DNA from: an uncultured Bacteroidota bacterium
GTDB lineage: Bacteria > Bacteroidota > Bacteroidia > Chitinophagales > Chitinophagaceae
Direction: 5' to 3'
Length of the DNA: 32,080 nt
Assembly (NCBI GenBank): GCA_903929425.1
Contig: CAIYUO010000081.1
Span: 1 to 32,080 of the forward strand
Part shown: positions 15,627-22,911 of the stretch, one piece after another
Layout of the letters: each line of letters starts with the position of its first letter
Numbering within the stretch: position 1 is the first letter of the stretch
Made by a program: the position numbers and the translations under genes
The notes under the pieces: generated by a model
The model's database searches: none
Seen by the model: the letters and a program-made list of their open reading frames with translations, nothing else
What the model was told of the DNA's origin: nothing

Positions 15627-15634
15627 CAAAAATA
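15627..15634 (-). promoter_or_regulatory. Candidate -7 element for the DUF2490-ThuA operon (TATTTTTG)
   Basis: The minus strand reads TATTTTTG, a TAnnTTTG match 24 bases before the start codon at 15602. No convincing TTTG -33 box is present upstream, so this is tentative. Confidence 0.4.
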
Positions 15635-15715
15635 TACTTGAATAAATGATAAATGGACGAAACTAATCGATAAATGTATCTTAAATAGCTAATGAGTAAG
15701 TATATATTACATACA

Positions 15716-15744
15716 AAGAGACCATTCGTAATGAATGGCCTCTT
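15716..15744 (-). terminator. Hairpin terminator after the lipoprotein gene
   Basis: Stem AAGAG-a-CCATTC paired with GAATGG-c-CTCTT (eleven pairs, one A-C mismatch), loop of five. It lies 25 bases beyond the minus-strand stop at 15770. The T run after the stem is weak. Confidence 0.6.
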
Positions 15745-15769
15745 CAATAATAAATTAAATTAAAATCAA

Positions 15770-16555
15770 TTACTTTAAAATTCTTTTATAAGTTTTGAAA
15801 TTAACTGTCTTATTAACGGTATCAGAAGTTTCCTGTGTATACTCATCAGCGCCATTGAATTTCAATTTAATATCATATTTGCGCACAGCTCCATTTACAT
15901 TCGATAAATCTAATTGCTCAGTTAAAGCATCATTATTTAATGTAAAAGTACCATGTCCAACATAATTAATTGTTTTTTTAGTAACCGTATCAGTTGCTTT
16001 AGTTGCCCACATAAAATGACCAGCGCTGTAAACCTTGTGTTCTTTATAGGTGCTCACTACTGTATCCATGCCTTTAACATCTAAGCTTTTTGTTTGTTGC
16101 CAAATACCATCTAAGGCACTTGTACCAGAAGCTTCCACTTTTGAATAGTCTTCAGTTATTTTATAGCTAAGTCCATTTGACATTAAGGAAGGAATCACTT
16201 GTGTATAGCCTTTTTCATTATTAGTAATTTCTAATTTAGCATCCCATGCTGTATCAAGTGAGCCACTGTTATAAATATTTGTTTCTGTAATAGTATTTCC
16301 TTCTTGTTTGTAAGAACCAGTACCAAAACCTACTGATGAATCTTTACCTATTCCAATATAAAAATAGCCTTCACTTGTAAAAACTTTGTATTGAACGTCT
16401 CCATTCGCAGAGGATTTAACTGTTTCAGTTTTACCATCAGTGATTACTTGTTTTTCAAGTTTGTCAACGCCCGCTTGTGTAACTGGTTTAGCAGATTCAT
16501 TACAAGCAGATAAAATTGCAGCAAATGCAAATCCAGCGAAAATGATTTTTTTCAT
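15770..16555 (-). CDS. Lipoprotein of two repeated lipocalin-like halves (DUF4488-like)
   Basis: A 261-residue secreted lipoprotein: signal MKKIIFAGFAFAAILSAC with the lipobox cysteine at 18. Two halves align with each other. Residues 56-140 contain YKVFTSEGYFYIG, GTGSYKQEGNTITET, AKLEITNNEKGYTQ and LSYKITEDYSKV. Residues 173-258 contain HKVYSAGHFMWAT, GHGTFTLNNDALTEQ, DIKLKFNGADEYTQ and VNFKTYKRI. Each resembles the DUF4488/lipocalin-like beta-barrel found in Bacteroidota secreted proteins, where a GxWxx segment (GIWQQTKS, 150-157) opens the second barrel. A single-copy ancestor probably duplicated. Ligand and role are unknown. A 166-base very AT-rich spacer separates it from the divergent oxidoreductase gene at 16722. 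Confidence 0.75.
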   Translation of the reverse strand: MKKIIFAGFAFAAILSACNESAKPVTQAGVDKLEKQVITDGKTETVKSSANGDVQYKVFTSEGYFYIGIGKDSSVGFGTGSYKQEGNTITETNIYNSGSLDTAWDAKLEITNNEKGYTQVIPSLMSNGLSYKITEDYSKVEASGTSALDGIWQQTKSLDVKGMDTVVSTYKEHKVYSAGHFMWATKATDTVTKKTINYVGHGTFTLNNDALTEQLDLSNVNGAVRKYDIKLKFNGADEYTQETSDTVNKTVNFKTYKRILK

Positions 16556-16721
16556 ATGTTTAAAATTTTACAAGTAAATTAAGTAATATTTTTGATTAAC
16601 GTAATTAAAATATTGTTTTAATTCATTAAACAATTATTAATATTTATTAAAAATTTATATGTAATTATTAATTGACAATTTAGGTTCATATTACTGATAT
16701 TTGTATTCTAAACTATTGATT

Positions 16722-17882
16722 ATGCCAATTTCTTTATGGGAACAGTCAACTTATTTTGCGCCAAAGGATGTTGTGATTGTAGGATGCGGGTTTGTTGGTT
16801 TATGGACTGCATATGAATTGATCAACAAAAATCCAAAGCTAAATATTACCATACTAGAACGGGGTGTGATACCCTCAGGAGCCAGTACGCGCAATGCTGG
16901 ATTTAGCTGTTTTGGTAGCGTGTCTGAATTAATGTATGATGTTCAATTGATGGGTGAGGCCAATATGATAGAAACGGTTAAAATGCGATATGATGGATTA
17001 CAAAGAATTCAAAAAGTATTCAACAAAACCCAAATTGATTACGACCAATTTGGTGGATACGAATTATTTGAAGAAGGTGGCGATTATGAAATAAGCAAAT
17101 TGGATACCGACATTGCATACTTAAATAAAGTACTAGCACCAGTTTTAAAAACACCAAAAAAGAATGGAAAGTTCTTGCCTATTTATAGCAATGAAAGCAA
17201 GCAGATAAAAAAATTTGGCTTTCAAAAAATAAATGCTTTGGCTTTCAGTCCTTTTGAGGGTCAATTGAATTCAGCGAAATTAGTATTGGCATTACAAAAG
17301 GAAGTGCAAGCAAAGGGAGTGCAGATATTATTTAATACCGAGGTGAAAAAATTTACTTCGCATAAAAAAGGCGTGACCATAAAAACAAATTTAGAAGCTC
17401 ATTTGGAAACCAAGCAATTGTTGATTTGCACCAATGGATTTGCAAAACAATTATTACCTGAATTAGATGTGGTTCCTGCAAGAGGACAAGTATTTGTAAC
17501 AGAACCTATTCCTAATTTAAAATTCAAAGGAACTTTTCATTTTGATGAAGGCTTTTATTACTTCCGTAATGTAGGTAATCAATTATTGTTAGGTGGTGCA
17601 AGAAATAAAGATTTCAAAAACGAAAAAACAACTTCATTAGACACATCAAAGCTCATTCAAAAAACATTGGAAGAGTTTATGATGAAACGCATATTGCCAA
17701 AGGGTTCAAAGAAACCTAAAATTGAATTAAGATGGAGCGGCACCATGGGCATGGGGAAAATAAAAAAACCAATTATTCGTGAATTGCAACCCAATGTATT
17801 TTGTGCAGTACGTATGAGTGGAATGGGTGTAGCCATTGCTCCTATTGTAGCACAAAAAGCTGTAAAATTAATGGGGCGCTAA
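16722..17882 (+). CDS. FAD-dependent oxidoreductase, DAO (glycine/D-amino-acid oxidase) family
   Basis: A 386-residue flavoprotein from ATG 16722. The open frame extends to a TTG at 16701, but MPISLWEQSTYFAPK is the natural start and a near-consensus -7 box (GATATTTG) ends just upstream at 16703. Seen: the Rossmann dinucleotide motif VVIVGCGFVGLWTAYELINK with an acidic end at LERG, the GASTRNAGFSCFGS segment typical of DAO enzymes binding FAD, a middle substrate domain, VPARGQVFVTEP, GFYYFRNVGNQLLLGGARN, and the C-terminal RMSGMGVAIAPIVAQKAV. Substrates in this family include sarcosine, glycine, D-amino acids and other amines; this one cannot be assigned. Its end faces the VapC-like gene on the other strand. 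Confidence 0.9.
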   Translation: MPISLWEQSTYFAPKDVVIVGCGFVGLWTAYELINKNPKLNITILERGVIPSGASTRNAGFSCFGSVSELMYDVQLMGEANMIETVKMRYDGLQRIQKVFNKTQIDYDQFGGYELFEEGGDYEISKLDTDIAYLNKVLAPVLKTPKKNGKFLPIYSNESKQIKKFGFQKINALAFSPFEGQLNSAKLVLALQKEVQAKGVQILFNTEVKKFTSHKKGVTIKTNLEAHLETKQLLICTNGFAKQLLPELDVVPARGQVFVTEPIPNLKFKGTFHFDEGFYYFRNVGNQLLLGGARNKDFKNEKTTSLDTSKLIQKTLEEFMMKRILPKGSKKPKIELRWSGTMGMGKIKKPIIRELQPNVFCAVRMSGMGVAIAPIVAQKAVKLMGR

Positions 17883-17910
17883 CTATTAATAGAATACTTT
17901 TTCTTGATTA

Positions 17911-18330
17911 TTATCTGCAAACATTAAATGCTTGTCCTGCGTCCATTATTGGCAATGTACTTTTTTTAAAACCCTTTTTATCTCTAGTAACAATGAGATT
18001 AATTTTAGAAATAGATTTTGCAGAAATGTATTGAACACCATCTTCAAAATCAGGAAAATTAATTTCAATTGAATTTGAAATAATAGTCGAATCAGCAGTT
18101 ATAATGGAGGTGGTCTTTTGAAGATCTCCCATTATTAACATACACTTATTATGTGATATTTTCTGAATTCTTAATAAATAATATATGGTAGTATAAGAAG
18201 CCGCTGAAATATATATCTTGACTTTATTTTCTGCAGCTAATCTAAATAATTCAATTGCAAATATGTCAAATGGAGTTCTAGCAGCAAAAACATCTATAAT
18301 TATATTTGTATCTAGAAAAATATGTTTCAT
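17911..18330 (-). CDS. PIN-domain ribonuclease toxin (VapC-like)
   Basis: A 139-residue PIN domain. VapC toxins are Mg-dependent ribonucleases that cut tRNA or rRNA and slow growth when free of antitoxin. Seen: the first acidic residue D7 in FLDTNIIIDVF, D97 in DFEDGVQY and D117 in IVTRDKKGF. The position normally held by a glutamate in the second motif is threonine here (SAASYTTIYYLL, residues 42-53), as in the branch of PIN proteins that pair with DUF6364-like antitoxins. Its start codon overlaps the stop of the antitoxin gene by four bases (ATGA), meaning coupled translation. Target RNA unknown. Confidence 0.88.
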   Translation of the reverse strand: MKHIFLDTNIIIDVFAARTPFDIFAIELFRLAAENKVKIYISAASYTTIYYLLRIQKISHNKCMLIMGDLQKTTSIITADSTIISNSIEINFPDFEDGVQYISAKSISKINLIVTRDKKGFKKSTLPIMDAGQAFNVCR

Positions 18331-18602
18331 TTGAGCTTATTATATTTATTTAATAAATATTGGCCGATCTCTTTTTTATAATCATAATCTTTTGGTAGAC
18401 TAATAATTCCTCTATATTTTTCTATTGGGCTTTTTATCTTTTTTATATTCACATTTCTGCCGGATTCAATTTCCTGACCTAGTGCAACTGCTTTTAAATA
18501 ATGCTCGACCAAAGATGAAAGGCTCTCCTCTTTTTTCTTTGCATATTGCTTCGCCTTGTATATAACCTCGTCTTCCATAACAAGGGTTAATTTAGTTTTC
18601 AT
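18327..18602 (-). CDS. Antitoxin of the VapC-like pair (DUF6364-like, ribbon-helix-helix)
   Basis: A 91-residue protein starting MKTKLTLVMEDEVIYKAKQY, then AKKKEESLSSLVEHYLKAV: a short strand followed by two helices, the ribbon-helix-helix pattern of small antitoxins and of DUF6364 proteins. The C-terminal 45 residues, lysine-rich and probably unstructured, would wrap the toxin. The gene precedes and overlaps the PIN toxin gene by four bases. A perfect ten-base palindrome touches the start codon and a related element lies 24 bases upstream, so the antitoxin or complex probably represses the operon, as is usual for such pairs. It is inserted between the oxidoreductase and trmB, a typical accessory insertion. 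Confidence 0.85.
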   Translation of the reverse strand: MKTKLTLVMEDEVIYKAKQYAKKKEESLSSLVEHYLKAVALGQEIESGRNVNIKKIKSPIEKYRGIISLPKDYDYKKEIGQYLLNKYNKLK

Positions 18603-18634
18603 TACACGTGTATTTTATAACATAAATGTACGTG
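18603..18634. promoter_or_regulatory. Candidate toxin-antitoxin operator: palindrome plus related half-site
   Basis: TACACGTGTA (18603-18612) is a perfect palindrome directly abutting the antitoxin start codon. A second ACGTG copy occurs in GTACGTG (18628-18634), with the ACGTG cores 24 bases apart, close to two turns plus of the helix. A near-match -7 box TACATTTA on the minus strand lies between them, so binding would cover the promoter. Confidence 0.45.
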
Positions 18635-18695
18635 CAAAAAAAAGAAAAAGAAAAAGAAATGTACTATTTATTATTCTAGACTCCTTTCTAGGAAG

Positions 18696-18703
18696 TATCT
18701 TTG
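18696..18703 (+). promoter_or_regulatory. Candidate -7 element for trmB (TATCTTTG)
   Basis: TATCTTTG matches TAnnTTTG and ends only four bases before the trmB ATG at 18708, so the transcript would be leaderless or nearly so. No clear TTTG -33 box was found. Confidence 0.42.
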
Positions 18704-18707
18704 CGGC

Positions 18708-19556
18708 ATGGGCCAGAAAAAATTAATTAAGTTCGCAGCAATAAAGGAATATGAAAATGTGCTGGAATATCCGCAGGGTATGCCTGGCAAATGGAATGCC
18801 TTTTTTCAGGAACTAGCAAAGGATAACCTTAATATTTCAATAGACGATTTAGCAATTAATCAAGCTGAGAAAAATAGCGCCGAAAACGCAACTGCTCAAA
18901 AGCCTTTGGTATTAGAACTAGCCTGTGGCCGTGGCGAATATGCAGTTGGATTGGGACGCATGTTTGCAAGTCAAAATTTTGTAGGATTAGATTTAAAAGG
19001 AAATCGTATTTGGAAAGGGGCAAGTATTGCAAATAGAGACGGGCTAAAAAATGTGGCATTTGTAAGAACACAAATAGACCAAGTAACTCAATATTTTTCC
19101 AAGGATGAAGTAAGTGAAATATGGATCACTTTCCCCGATCCACAATTAAGATTGTCTAAAGCAAAAAAGAGATTAACACATCCTAAGTTTTTACGTTTAT
19201 ACCAACAGTTTTTAAAGCCAGGTGGTATTGTACATTTAAAAACGGATAGTCCTAATTTATATCAATTCACAAAAACAGTGATTGAACTATTCGGGCTTTC
19301 TTTAATTACCTCAATCGATGATCTATACAGTACTGCATTTATGCAATCCGAAAAATGGGATGAGCGCTGCAGTATAAAAACTTACTACGAAGGATTAAAT
19401 ATCGCAAGTAGTAATCGCATTCACTATATTCAATTTAAATTGGATAAGGAACTTCCTGTTGAATTAGACGAAAAATTAAAAGACATCATTGCTGAATTTG
19501 AAGTGACGGAGACACATGAAAGTTTAGCCCGAAATGGTAAACAAGCCATGGAATAA
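18708..19556 (+). CDS. trmB: tRNA (guanine-N7)-methyltransferase
   Basis: A 282-residue SAM-dependent enzyme that methylates G46 in the variable loop of tRNAs. Seen: the Bacteroidota-type N-terminus (GQKKLIKFAAIKEYENV then GMPGKWNAFF), the SAM-binding motif LVLELACGRGEYAVGLGRMF, NFVGLDLKGNRIWKG, the catalytic-side motif WITFPDPQLRLSKAKKRLTH with the conserved F-P-D-P, and a C-terminal RIHYIQFKL strand. It is longer than the usual ~220 residues: about 25 polar residues are inserted at 38-63, between the N-terminal helix and the SAM motif, and the C-terminal tail is longer. The gene heads a compact plus-strand run with DUF5522 and the alkyltransferase-like gene. Confidence 0.94.
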   Translation: MGQKKLIKFAAIKEYENVLEYPQGMPGKWNAFFQELAKDNLNISIDDLAINQAEKNSAENATAQKPLVLELACGRGEYAVGLGRMFASQNFVGLDLKGNRIWKGASIANRDGLKNVAFVRTQIDQVTQYFSKDEVSEIWITFPDPQLRLSKAKKRLTHPKFLRLYQQFLKPGGIVHLKTDSPNLYQFTKTVIELFGLSLITSIDDLYSTAFMQSEKWDERCSIKTYYEGLNIASSNRIHYIQFKLDKELPVELDEKLKDIIAEFEVTETHESLARNGKQAME

Positions 19557-19589
19557 ATTGTTATAGAAGAACATATTAACAAAGCGAGC

Positions 19590-19802
19590 ATGATTAAAGA
19601 CGTTGATTATTATATTGATCCCAGTGGCAAATGGGTATTTACTGCAGCCTATCACGAGGCAAGAGGCTATTGCTGTGGTCAAGCATGTAGGCATTGTCCA
19701 TATGATTATGAGGCAGTACCAGAGCCCATAAAAACCAGGGCACAATTAATTAGTACTACCCTTAGTAAAAATTCGACTGATGCAATACACCCCAAAGACT
19801 AA
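19590..19802 (+). CDS. DUF5522 small cysteine-rich protein
   Basis: A 70-residue protein matching the DUF5522 pattern: DYYIDPSGKWVFTAAYHEAR then GYCCGQACRHCPYDYE. The four cysteines (CC, C, C within GYCCGQACRHCPY) look able to bind a metal ion or Fe-S cluster; function is unknown. It starts 33 bases after trmB and its 3' end overlaps the following alkyltransferase-like gene by 23 bases, which implies translational coupling. Confidence 0.85.
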   Translation: MIKDVDYYIDPSGKWVFTAAYHEARGYCCGQACRHCPYDYEAVPEPIKTRAQLISTTLSKNSTDAIHPKD

Positions 19803-20127
19803 GGACTTTTTCCAAAACGTTTTTGATGTGGTACGCCTTATTCCTAAAGGGCGCGTTACTAGTTATGGTGCTATTGCAAAATATATTGGTACAGGAGGAA
19901 GTTCCAGAATGGTAGGATGGGCAATGAATGCATCACATGGTGTTAAACCCAAAGTGCCTGCACACCGTGTCGTAAACCGTAATGGTATGCTCACGGGTAA
20001 AGCACATTTTGATACGCCCACAAAAATGCAAGAACTATTAGAGAAAGAAAAAATAAAAGTCCAAAACGAAACCGTAATGGACTTTGATAAATTATTTTGG
20101 GACCCCACAGTGGAGTTGGGGTATTAA
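19780..20127 (+). CDS. Alkyltransferase-like (ATL) protein of the MGMT family
   Basis: A 115-residue protein with the C-terminal domain fold of O6-alkylguanine-DNA alkyltransferase. Seen: VVRLIPKGRVTSYGAIAKYI (helix-turn-helix with the conserved tyrosine), GGSSRMVGWAMN with the arginine-finger region, and VPAHRVVNRNG. In active repair enzymes this motif is PCHR; here the acceptor cysteine is replaced by alanine (A61). ATL proteins bind O6-alkylguanine without removing the alkyl group and hand the lesion to nucleotide excision repair, so that is the likely role. It overlaps DUF5522 at its start by 23 bases and the convergent DUF420 gene at its end by four bases. Confidence 0.88.
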   Translation: MQYTPKTKDFFQNVFDVVRLIPKGRVTSYGAIAKYIGTGGSSRMVGWAMNASHGVKPKVPAHRVVNRNGMLTGKAHFDTPTKMQELLEKEKIKVQNETVMDFDKLFWDPTVELGY

Positions 20128-20708
20128 TTATAATAAGGCTTAATCATCCAATATACTAATGGGCCTGTTGCTGCAACATAAAACCAAATAGGCCACATTC
20201 TTTTTGCTTTACGTTTATGATCCTCATACTCGCCTGTTAAACCGCGATAGGCAGTGAATAAAATAAAGGGCAAACTCGTAGCCGCTAAAATAATGTGTGT
20301 TGATAATAAAATTAAATAAAAAGGGCGGGTATTGCCAACTGCTATAGCTTCTGCTTCATCTAAGTCACCACTAAAATTACTATCCCCAAATTTAGCTTCC
20401 CCTGCAAATAAATGATGTGCGATATAACTTACTAAAAACAACACTGATAAAAACATAGCCAATAACATCATGTTTTTATGTAATTGAAACTTTCCTGTTT
20501 TTACGGCAAACAAAGCAGCCACTAATAATATACATACTGCAGTATTCAACAAAGCATTTACTAATGCAAAAATGTGTTTATCAAAAGGCAGTTCAACTTC
20601 CAAGCTAAATTTGCTTAAAAAGGTAACGGCAACAAAAACTACTACCGAAAAAATACCAATCAATAATTTTGCCTGTTTGTCATTCTTTTTAATAGAAGGT
20701 GCTAACAT
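20124..20708 (-). CDS. DUF420 membrane protein (CtaM-like, putative oxidase assembly)
   Basis: A 194-residue protein with about five membrane segments, including LIGIFSVVVFVAVTF, FALVNALLNTAVCILLVAAL, NMMLLAMFLSVLFLVSYIAH, LILLSTHIILAATSLPFILF, and a C-terminal MWPIWFYVAATGPLVYWMI. The conserved histidines fit DUF420: H56-like KHIF, LHKNMM, SYIAHHLF and STHIILA. DUF420 proteins (YozB/CtaM) are linked to heme-copper oxidase assembly in other bacteria. Its position, 30 bases after a SCO gene at the tail of the oxidase cluster, supports that role. Confidence 0.87.
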   Translation of the reverse strand: MLAPSIKKNDKQAKLLIGIFSVVVFVAVTFLSKFSLEVELPFDKHIFALVNALLNTAVCILLVAALFAVKTGKFQLHKNMMLLAMFLSVLFLVSYIAHHLFAGEAKFGDSNFSGDLDEAEAIAVGNTRPFYLILLSTHIILAATSLPFILFTAYRGLTGEYEDHKRKAKRMWPIWFYVAATGPLVYWMIKPYYN

Positions 20709-20738
20709 ATGATTCCTTTTATTTAAATATTAATAAAA

Positions 20739-21551
20739 TTAATTCCTTTGTCTCGTACTGGTGAAGTAATATACAAAACCGCCAACCATCACTGCTATAA
20801 CAAGCCATAGCCAACTAAGTTCTATAATTTGTTGGAAAACTTCGCTTTTTTTAGTGCGATCTTTTTCAAGCATAAGATAGCCTACATCCTTTGCAAGTTT
20901 AAGCATATCGGCGGTATCTAATCCATTATAATAACCCCTTACTTGCATTTTTTTATCAATCAATATAAAGCGACTCGTATGGACAAAGTCCGGATTCACT
21001 GGTTCCATACTAAACTTGTCCACTTTCATTTCTTCAAATGCAAAATTGTAAATTGCATTTCTATTACCAGTCAACAACCACCAGTTGTCTGAGTTTACTT
21101 CCATTTTATTGGCATACTCCCTAATCACTGGAACTGAATCACGCTCTGGATCAACGGACATGGACATGAAATGTACAATCGACGTGTCCACTTGTTTTTT
21201 TCTAGTATCTCCGCCTTTAATAAAGGATTGCTGCAACATTGCCATACTGCGGGTAAGCTTAGGGCAAATACTTCCACAGCTTGTAAAGAAAAAGTCAAGT
21301 ATAATTATTTTACCTTTTTGGTCATATAAGTTTACGCTATCACCCATTTGATTTACCAAACGAATATCCTTTGTTGTATGCCAAATAGAATCTGAAACTT
21401 GCTTGCCTTTAACTTCGTTTTCAATAACAGTATCTAATAAATAATGACGTGGCATGATCACTGCAGTATCACTCGCCGATTTTAACCATAGGTAACAAAG
21501 CACCGGAATTAATAAGGCAATGATTAAACCGTATATTGATTTTTTAGACAT
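20739..21551 (-). CDS. SCO family protein (copper delivery to cytochrome c oxidase)
   Basis: A 270-residue thioredoxin-fold protein held in the inner membrane by an N-terminal segment (about residues 6-24) and, unusually for the short SCO form, a second hydrophobic segment at the very C-terminus (ELSWLWLVIAVMVGGFVYYF). The copper-binding CxxxC is FTSCGSICPKL, C92 and C96, and the distal histidine is in DFVHTSRFILID. SCO proteins load or reduce the CuA centre of subunit II (encoded at 26354). A promoter-like TAACTTTG and the terminator upstream suggest it is transcribed separately with DUF420. Confidence 0.92.
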   Translation of the reverse strand: MSKKSIYGLIIALLIPVLCYLWLKSASDTAVIMPRHYLLDTVIENEVKGKQVSDSIWHTTKDIRLVNQMGDSVNLYDQKGKIIILDFFFTSCGSICPKLTRSMAMLQQSFIKGGDTRKKQVDTSIVHFMSMSVDPERDSVPVIREYANKMEVNSDNWWLLTGNRNAIYNFAFEEMKVDKFSMEPVNPDFVHTSRFILIDKKMQVRGYYNGLDTADMLKLAKDVGYLMLEKDRTKKSEVFQQIIELSWLWLVIAVMVGGFVYYFTSTRQRN

Positions 21552-21567
21552 ACAAATATTTGATAAG

Positions 21568-21575
21568 CAAAGTTA
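21568..21575 (-). promoter_or_regulatory. Candidate -7 element for the SCO-DUF420 pair (TAACTTTG)
   Basis: The minus strand reads TAACTTTG, a TAnnTTTG match, 16 bases before the SCO start codon and directly after the terminator at 21581-21607. No TTTG -33 box is present at the right distance, because the terminator hairpin occupies that region. Confidence 0.4.
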
Positions 21576-21580
21576 AAACA

Positions 21581-21607
21581 AAAAACCATCCTAATTGGAT
21601 GGTTTTT
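21581..21607 (-). terminator. Terminator between subunit IV and SCO
   Basis: A perfect 11-base stem (AAAAACCATCC with GGATGGTTTTT), loop of five, followed by T-rich sequence on the minus strand. It lies 38 bases past the subunit IV stop at 21646, so it ends or attenuates transcription of the preceding block. Confidence 0.85.
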
Positions 21608-21645
21608 AAAATTGTAAGCATGTTCGTTGGGAACAATTATAATGA

Positions 21646-22119
21646 TTAATGATGCTCTTCTTTCTTTGCTTCTGTCGCTTTTTCACCATGAGCAGCTCCT
21701 CCCTTTTCATCAGACGCATGCGCGCCTTCTTCTTGTTTCACTTGAATAGTAGCTTGTTCTTTAAAATGAGGATCATAATTGTTACGTAATTCTTTAAATG
21801 AATTTCCATCACTTAAAAAAGCAATGATAAACCATACAAATAAAGCCAAAGGCACTACAATGGTCATGATTAAGTTTTTCAATTCATGCTTTAAGTGCAT
21901 GAAGTAAGCAACAATATAAAATGCTTTTGCCATCATTAAAATAACAATAACACCTTTAATGCCTAAACGCATACCTGGTGATGTTATACCAATCATCCAA
22001 AAACCTAATATTAATTCAACAATAGTAAGAACAGAAAGAATAATGGTTACTTTTTTAATTTCTGCAATTACGTCGTGGTGTTCATGTGTGTTATCTGACA
22101 TAAGAATATCTTTTTTCAA
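21646..22119 (-). CDS. Cytochrome c oxidase subunit IV family protein
   Basis: A 157-residue small oxidase subunit with three membrane segments (KKVTIILSVLTIVELILGFW, GIKGVIVILMMAKAFYIVAYFMHL, and LIMTIVVPLALFVWFIIAFL). The middle FYIVAYFMHLKHE motif is typical of the prokaryotic subunit IV / CyoD-like family, which stabilises the oxidase. The open frame begins MKKDILMSDNTHEHH; the second Met, at 22101, is a likely start. The C-terminal 30 residues are rich in His, Glu, Ala and Lys (HASDEKGGAAHGEKATEAK) with no fixed fold expected. It follows subunit III by 30 bases. Confidence 0.88.
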   Translation of the reverse strand: MKKDILMSDNTHEHHDVIAEIKKVTIILSVLTIVELILGFWMIGITSPGMRLGIKGVIVILMMAKAFYIVAYFMHLKHELKNLIMTIVVPLALFVWFIIAFLSDGNSFKELRNNYDPHFKEQATIQVKQEEGAHASDEKGGAAHGEKATEAKKEEHH

Positions 22120-22149
22120 TATTATTAACTCAATGCGAGCTAAAATGGT

Positions 22150-22836
22150 TTATAATAAATAAAAGCAAGTGAATACAAATACCCATACTAAATCAACAAA
22201 GTGCCAATACAAACCTGCTTTCTCAATCATTAAATAATGACCTCTTTTTTCAAATTGGTTGGTTAATGTCATGATTAACATGATGATATTTATAACCACT
22301 CCACTAAATACATGGAATCCGTGGAAACCAGTAATGGTAAAAAAGAAATTAGTAAAGTTAGTAGTAGAGGCTGTTCCGTCAGCATTAATAAATGGATTCA
22401 TACCCCACCAAGCACCTTCATGGTGTAAGTGATTCCACTCCCAAGCTTGACAACTTAAAAATGCAATACCACCAATAATTGTCCAAATCATATTTCTAAC
22501 TACTCCTTTCTTGTCCATCATTTTTCCTGCATGTACCGCTAACACCATGGTTACCGAACTTACAATCAAAATGAAAGTCATGATACTTACAAACACCAAT
22601 GGAGCATTCACTCCTTCTGGTGCAAATGGAAAACTTTTAAATACTTTGTTTGGGTCAGGCCATCCGTTTGTTGAAAAACGAACCGTACCATAAGAAATTA
22701 AGAAGGCACCAAAAGTAAATGCGTCACTCATTAAAAAGTACCACATCATTACTTTTCCGTACTCTACATCAAAGGGGCTTTTCCCTCCGTTCCACCATTT
22801 TGCTTCCTTCGTTGAAGCTGTTGTTACATTTGACAT
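22150..22836 (-). CDS. Cytochrome c oxidase subunit III (longer copy)
   Basis: A 228-residue membrane protein with about five membrane segments. Subunit III does not carry metal but supports stable turnover of subunit I. Family marks: KVMMWYFLMSDAFTFGAFLISYGTVR, with the conserved acidic residue in the second segment; AWEWNHLHHEGA; FFFTITGFHGFHVFSGVVINI; and the C-terminal KAGLYWHFVDLVWVFVFTCFYLL. It is the second of two adjacent subunit III-family genes (75 bases apart); the neighbour is shorter. Such pairs are common in Bacteroidota oxidase clusters. Confidence 0.93.
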   Translation of the reverse strand: MSNVTTASTKEAKWWNGGKSPFDVEYGKVMMWYFLMSDAFTFGAFLISYGTVRFSTNGWPDPNKVFKSFPFAPEGVNAPLVFVSIMTFILIVSSVTMVLAVHAGKMMDKKGVVRNMIWTIIGGIAFLSCQAWEWNHLHHEGAWWGMNPFINADGTASTTNFTNFFFTITGFHGFHVFSGVVINIIMLIMTLTNQFEKRGHYLMIEKAGLYWHFVDLVWVFVFTCFYLL

Positions 22837-22911
22837 TTGCTGTTTCTATTTCAGTGCAAAAATATTGGCTATCAAGGATATTTGAATAAAAATACCCTAC
22901 TTTTTTTGGGG

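Noticed and set aside
18636..18660. GAAAAA-type simple repeat upstream of the antitoxin gene as a phase-variation tract
   Set aside because: The units are irregular and lie outside any coding frame; nothing shows length-dependent switching.
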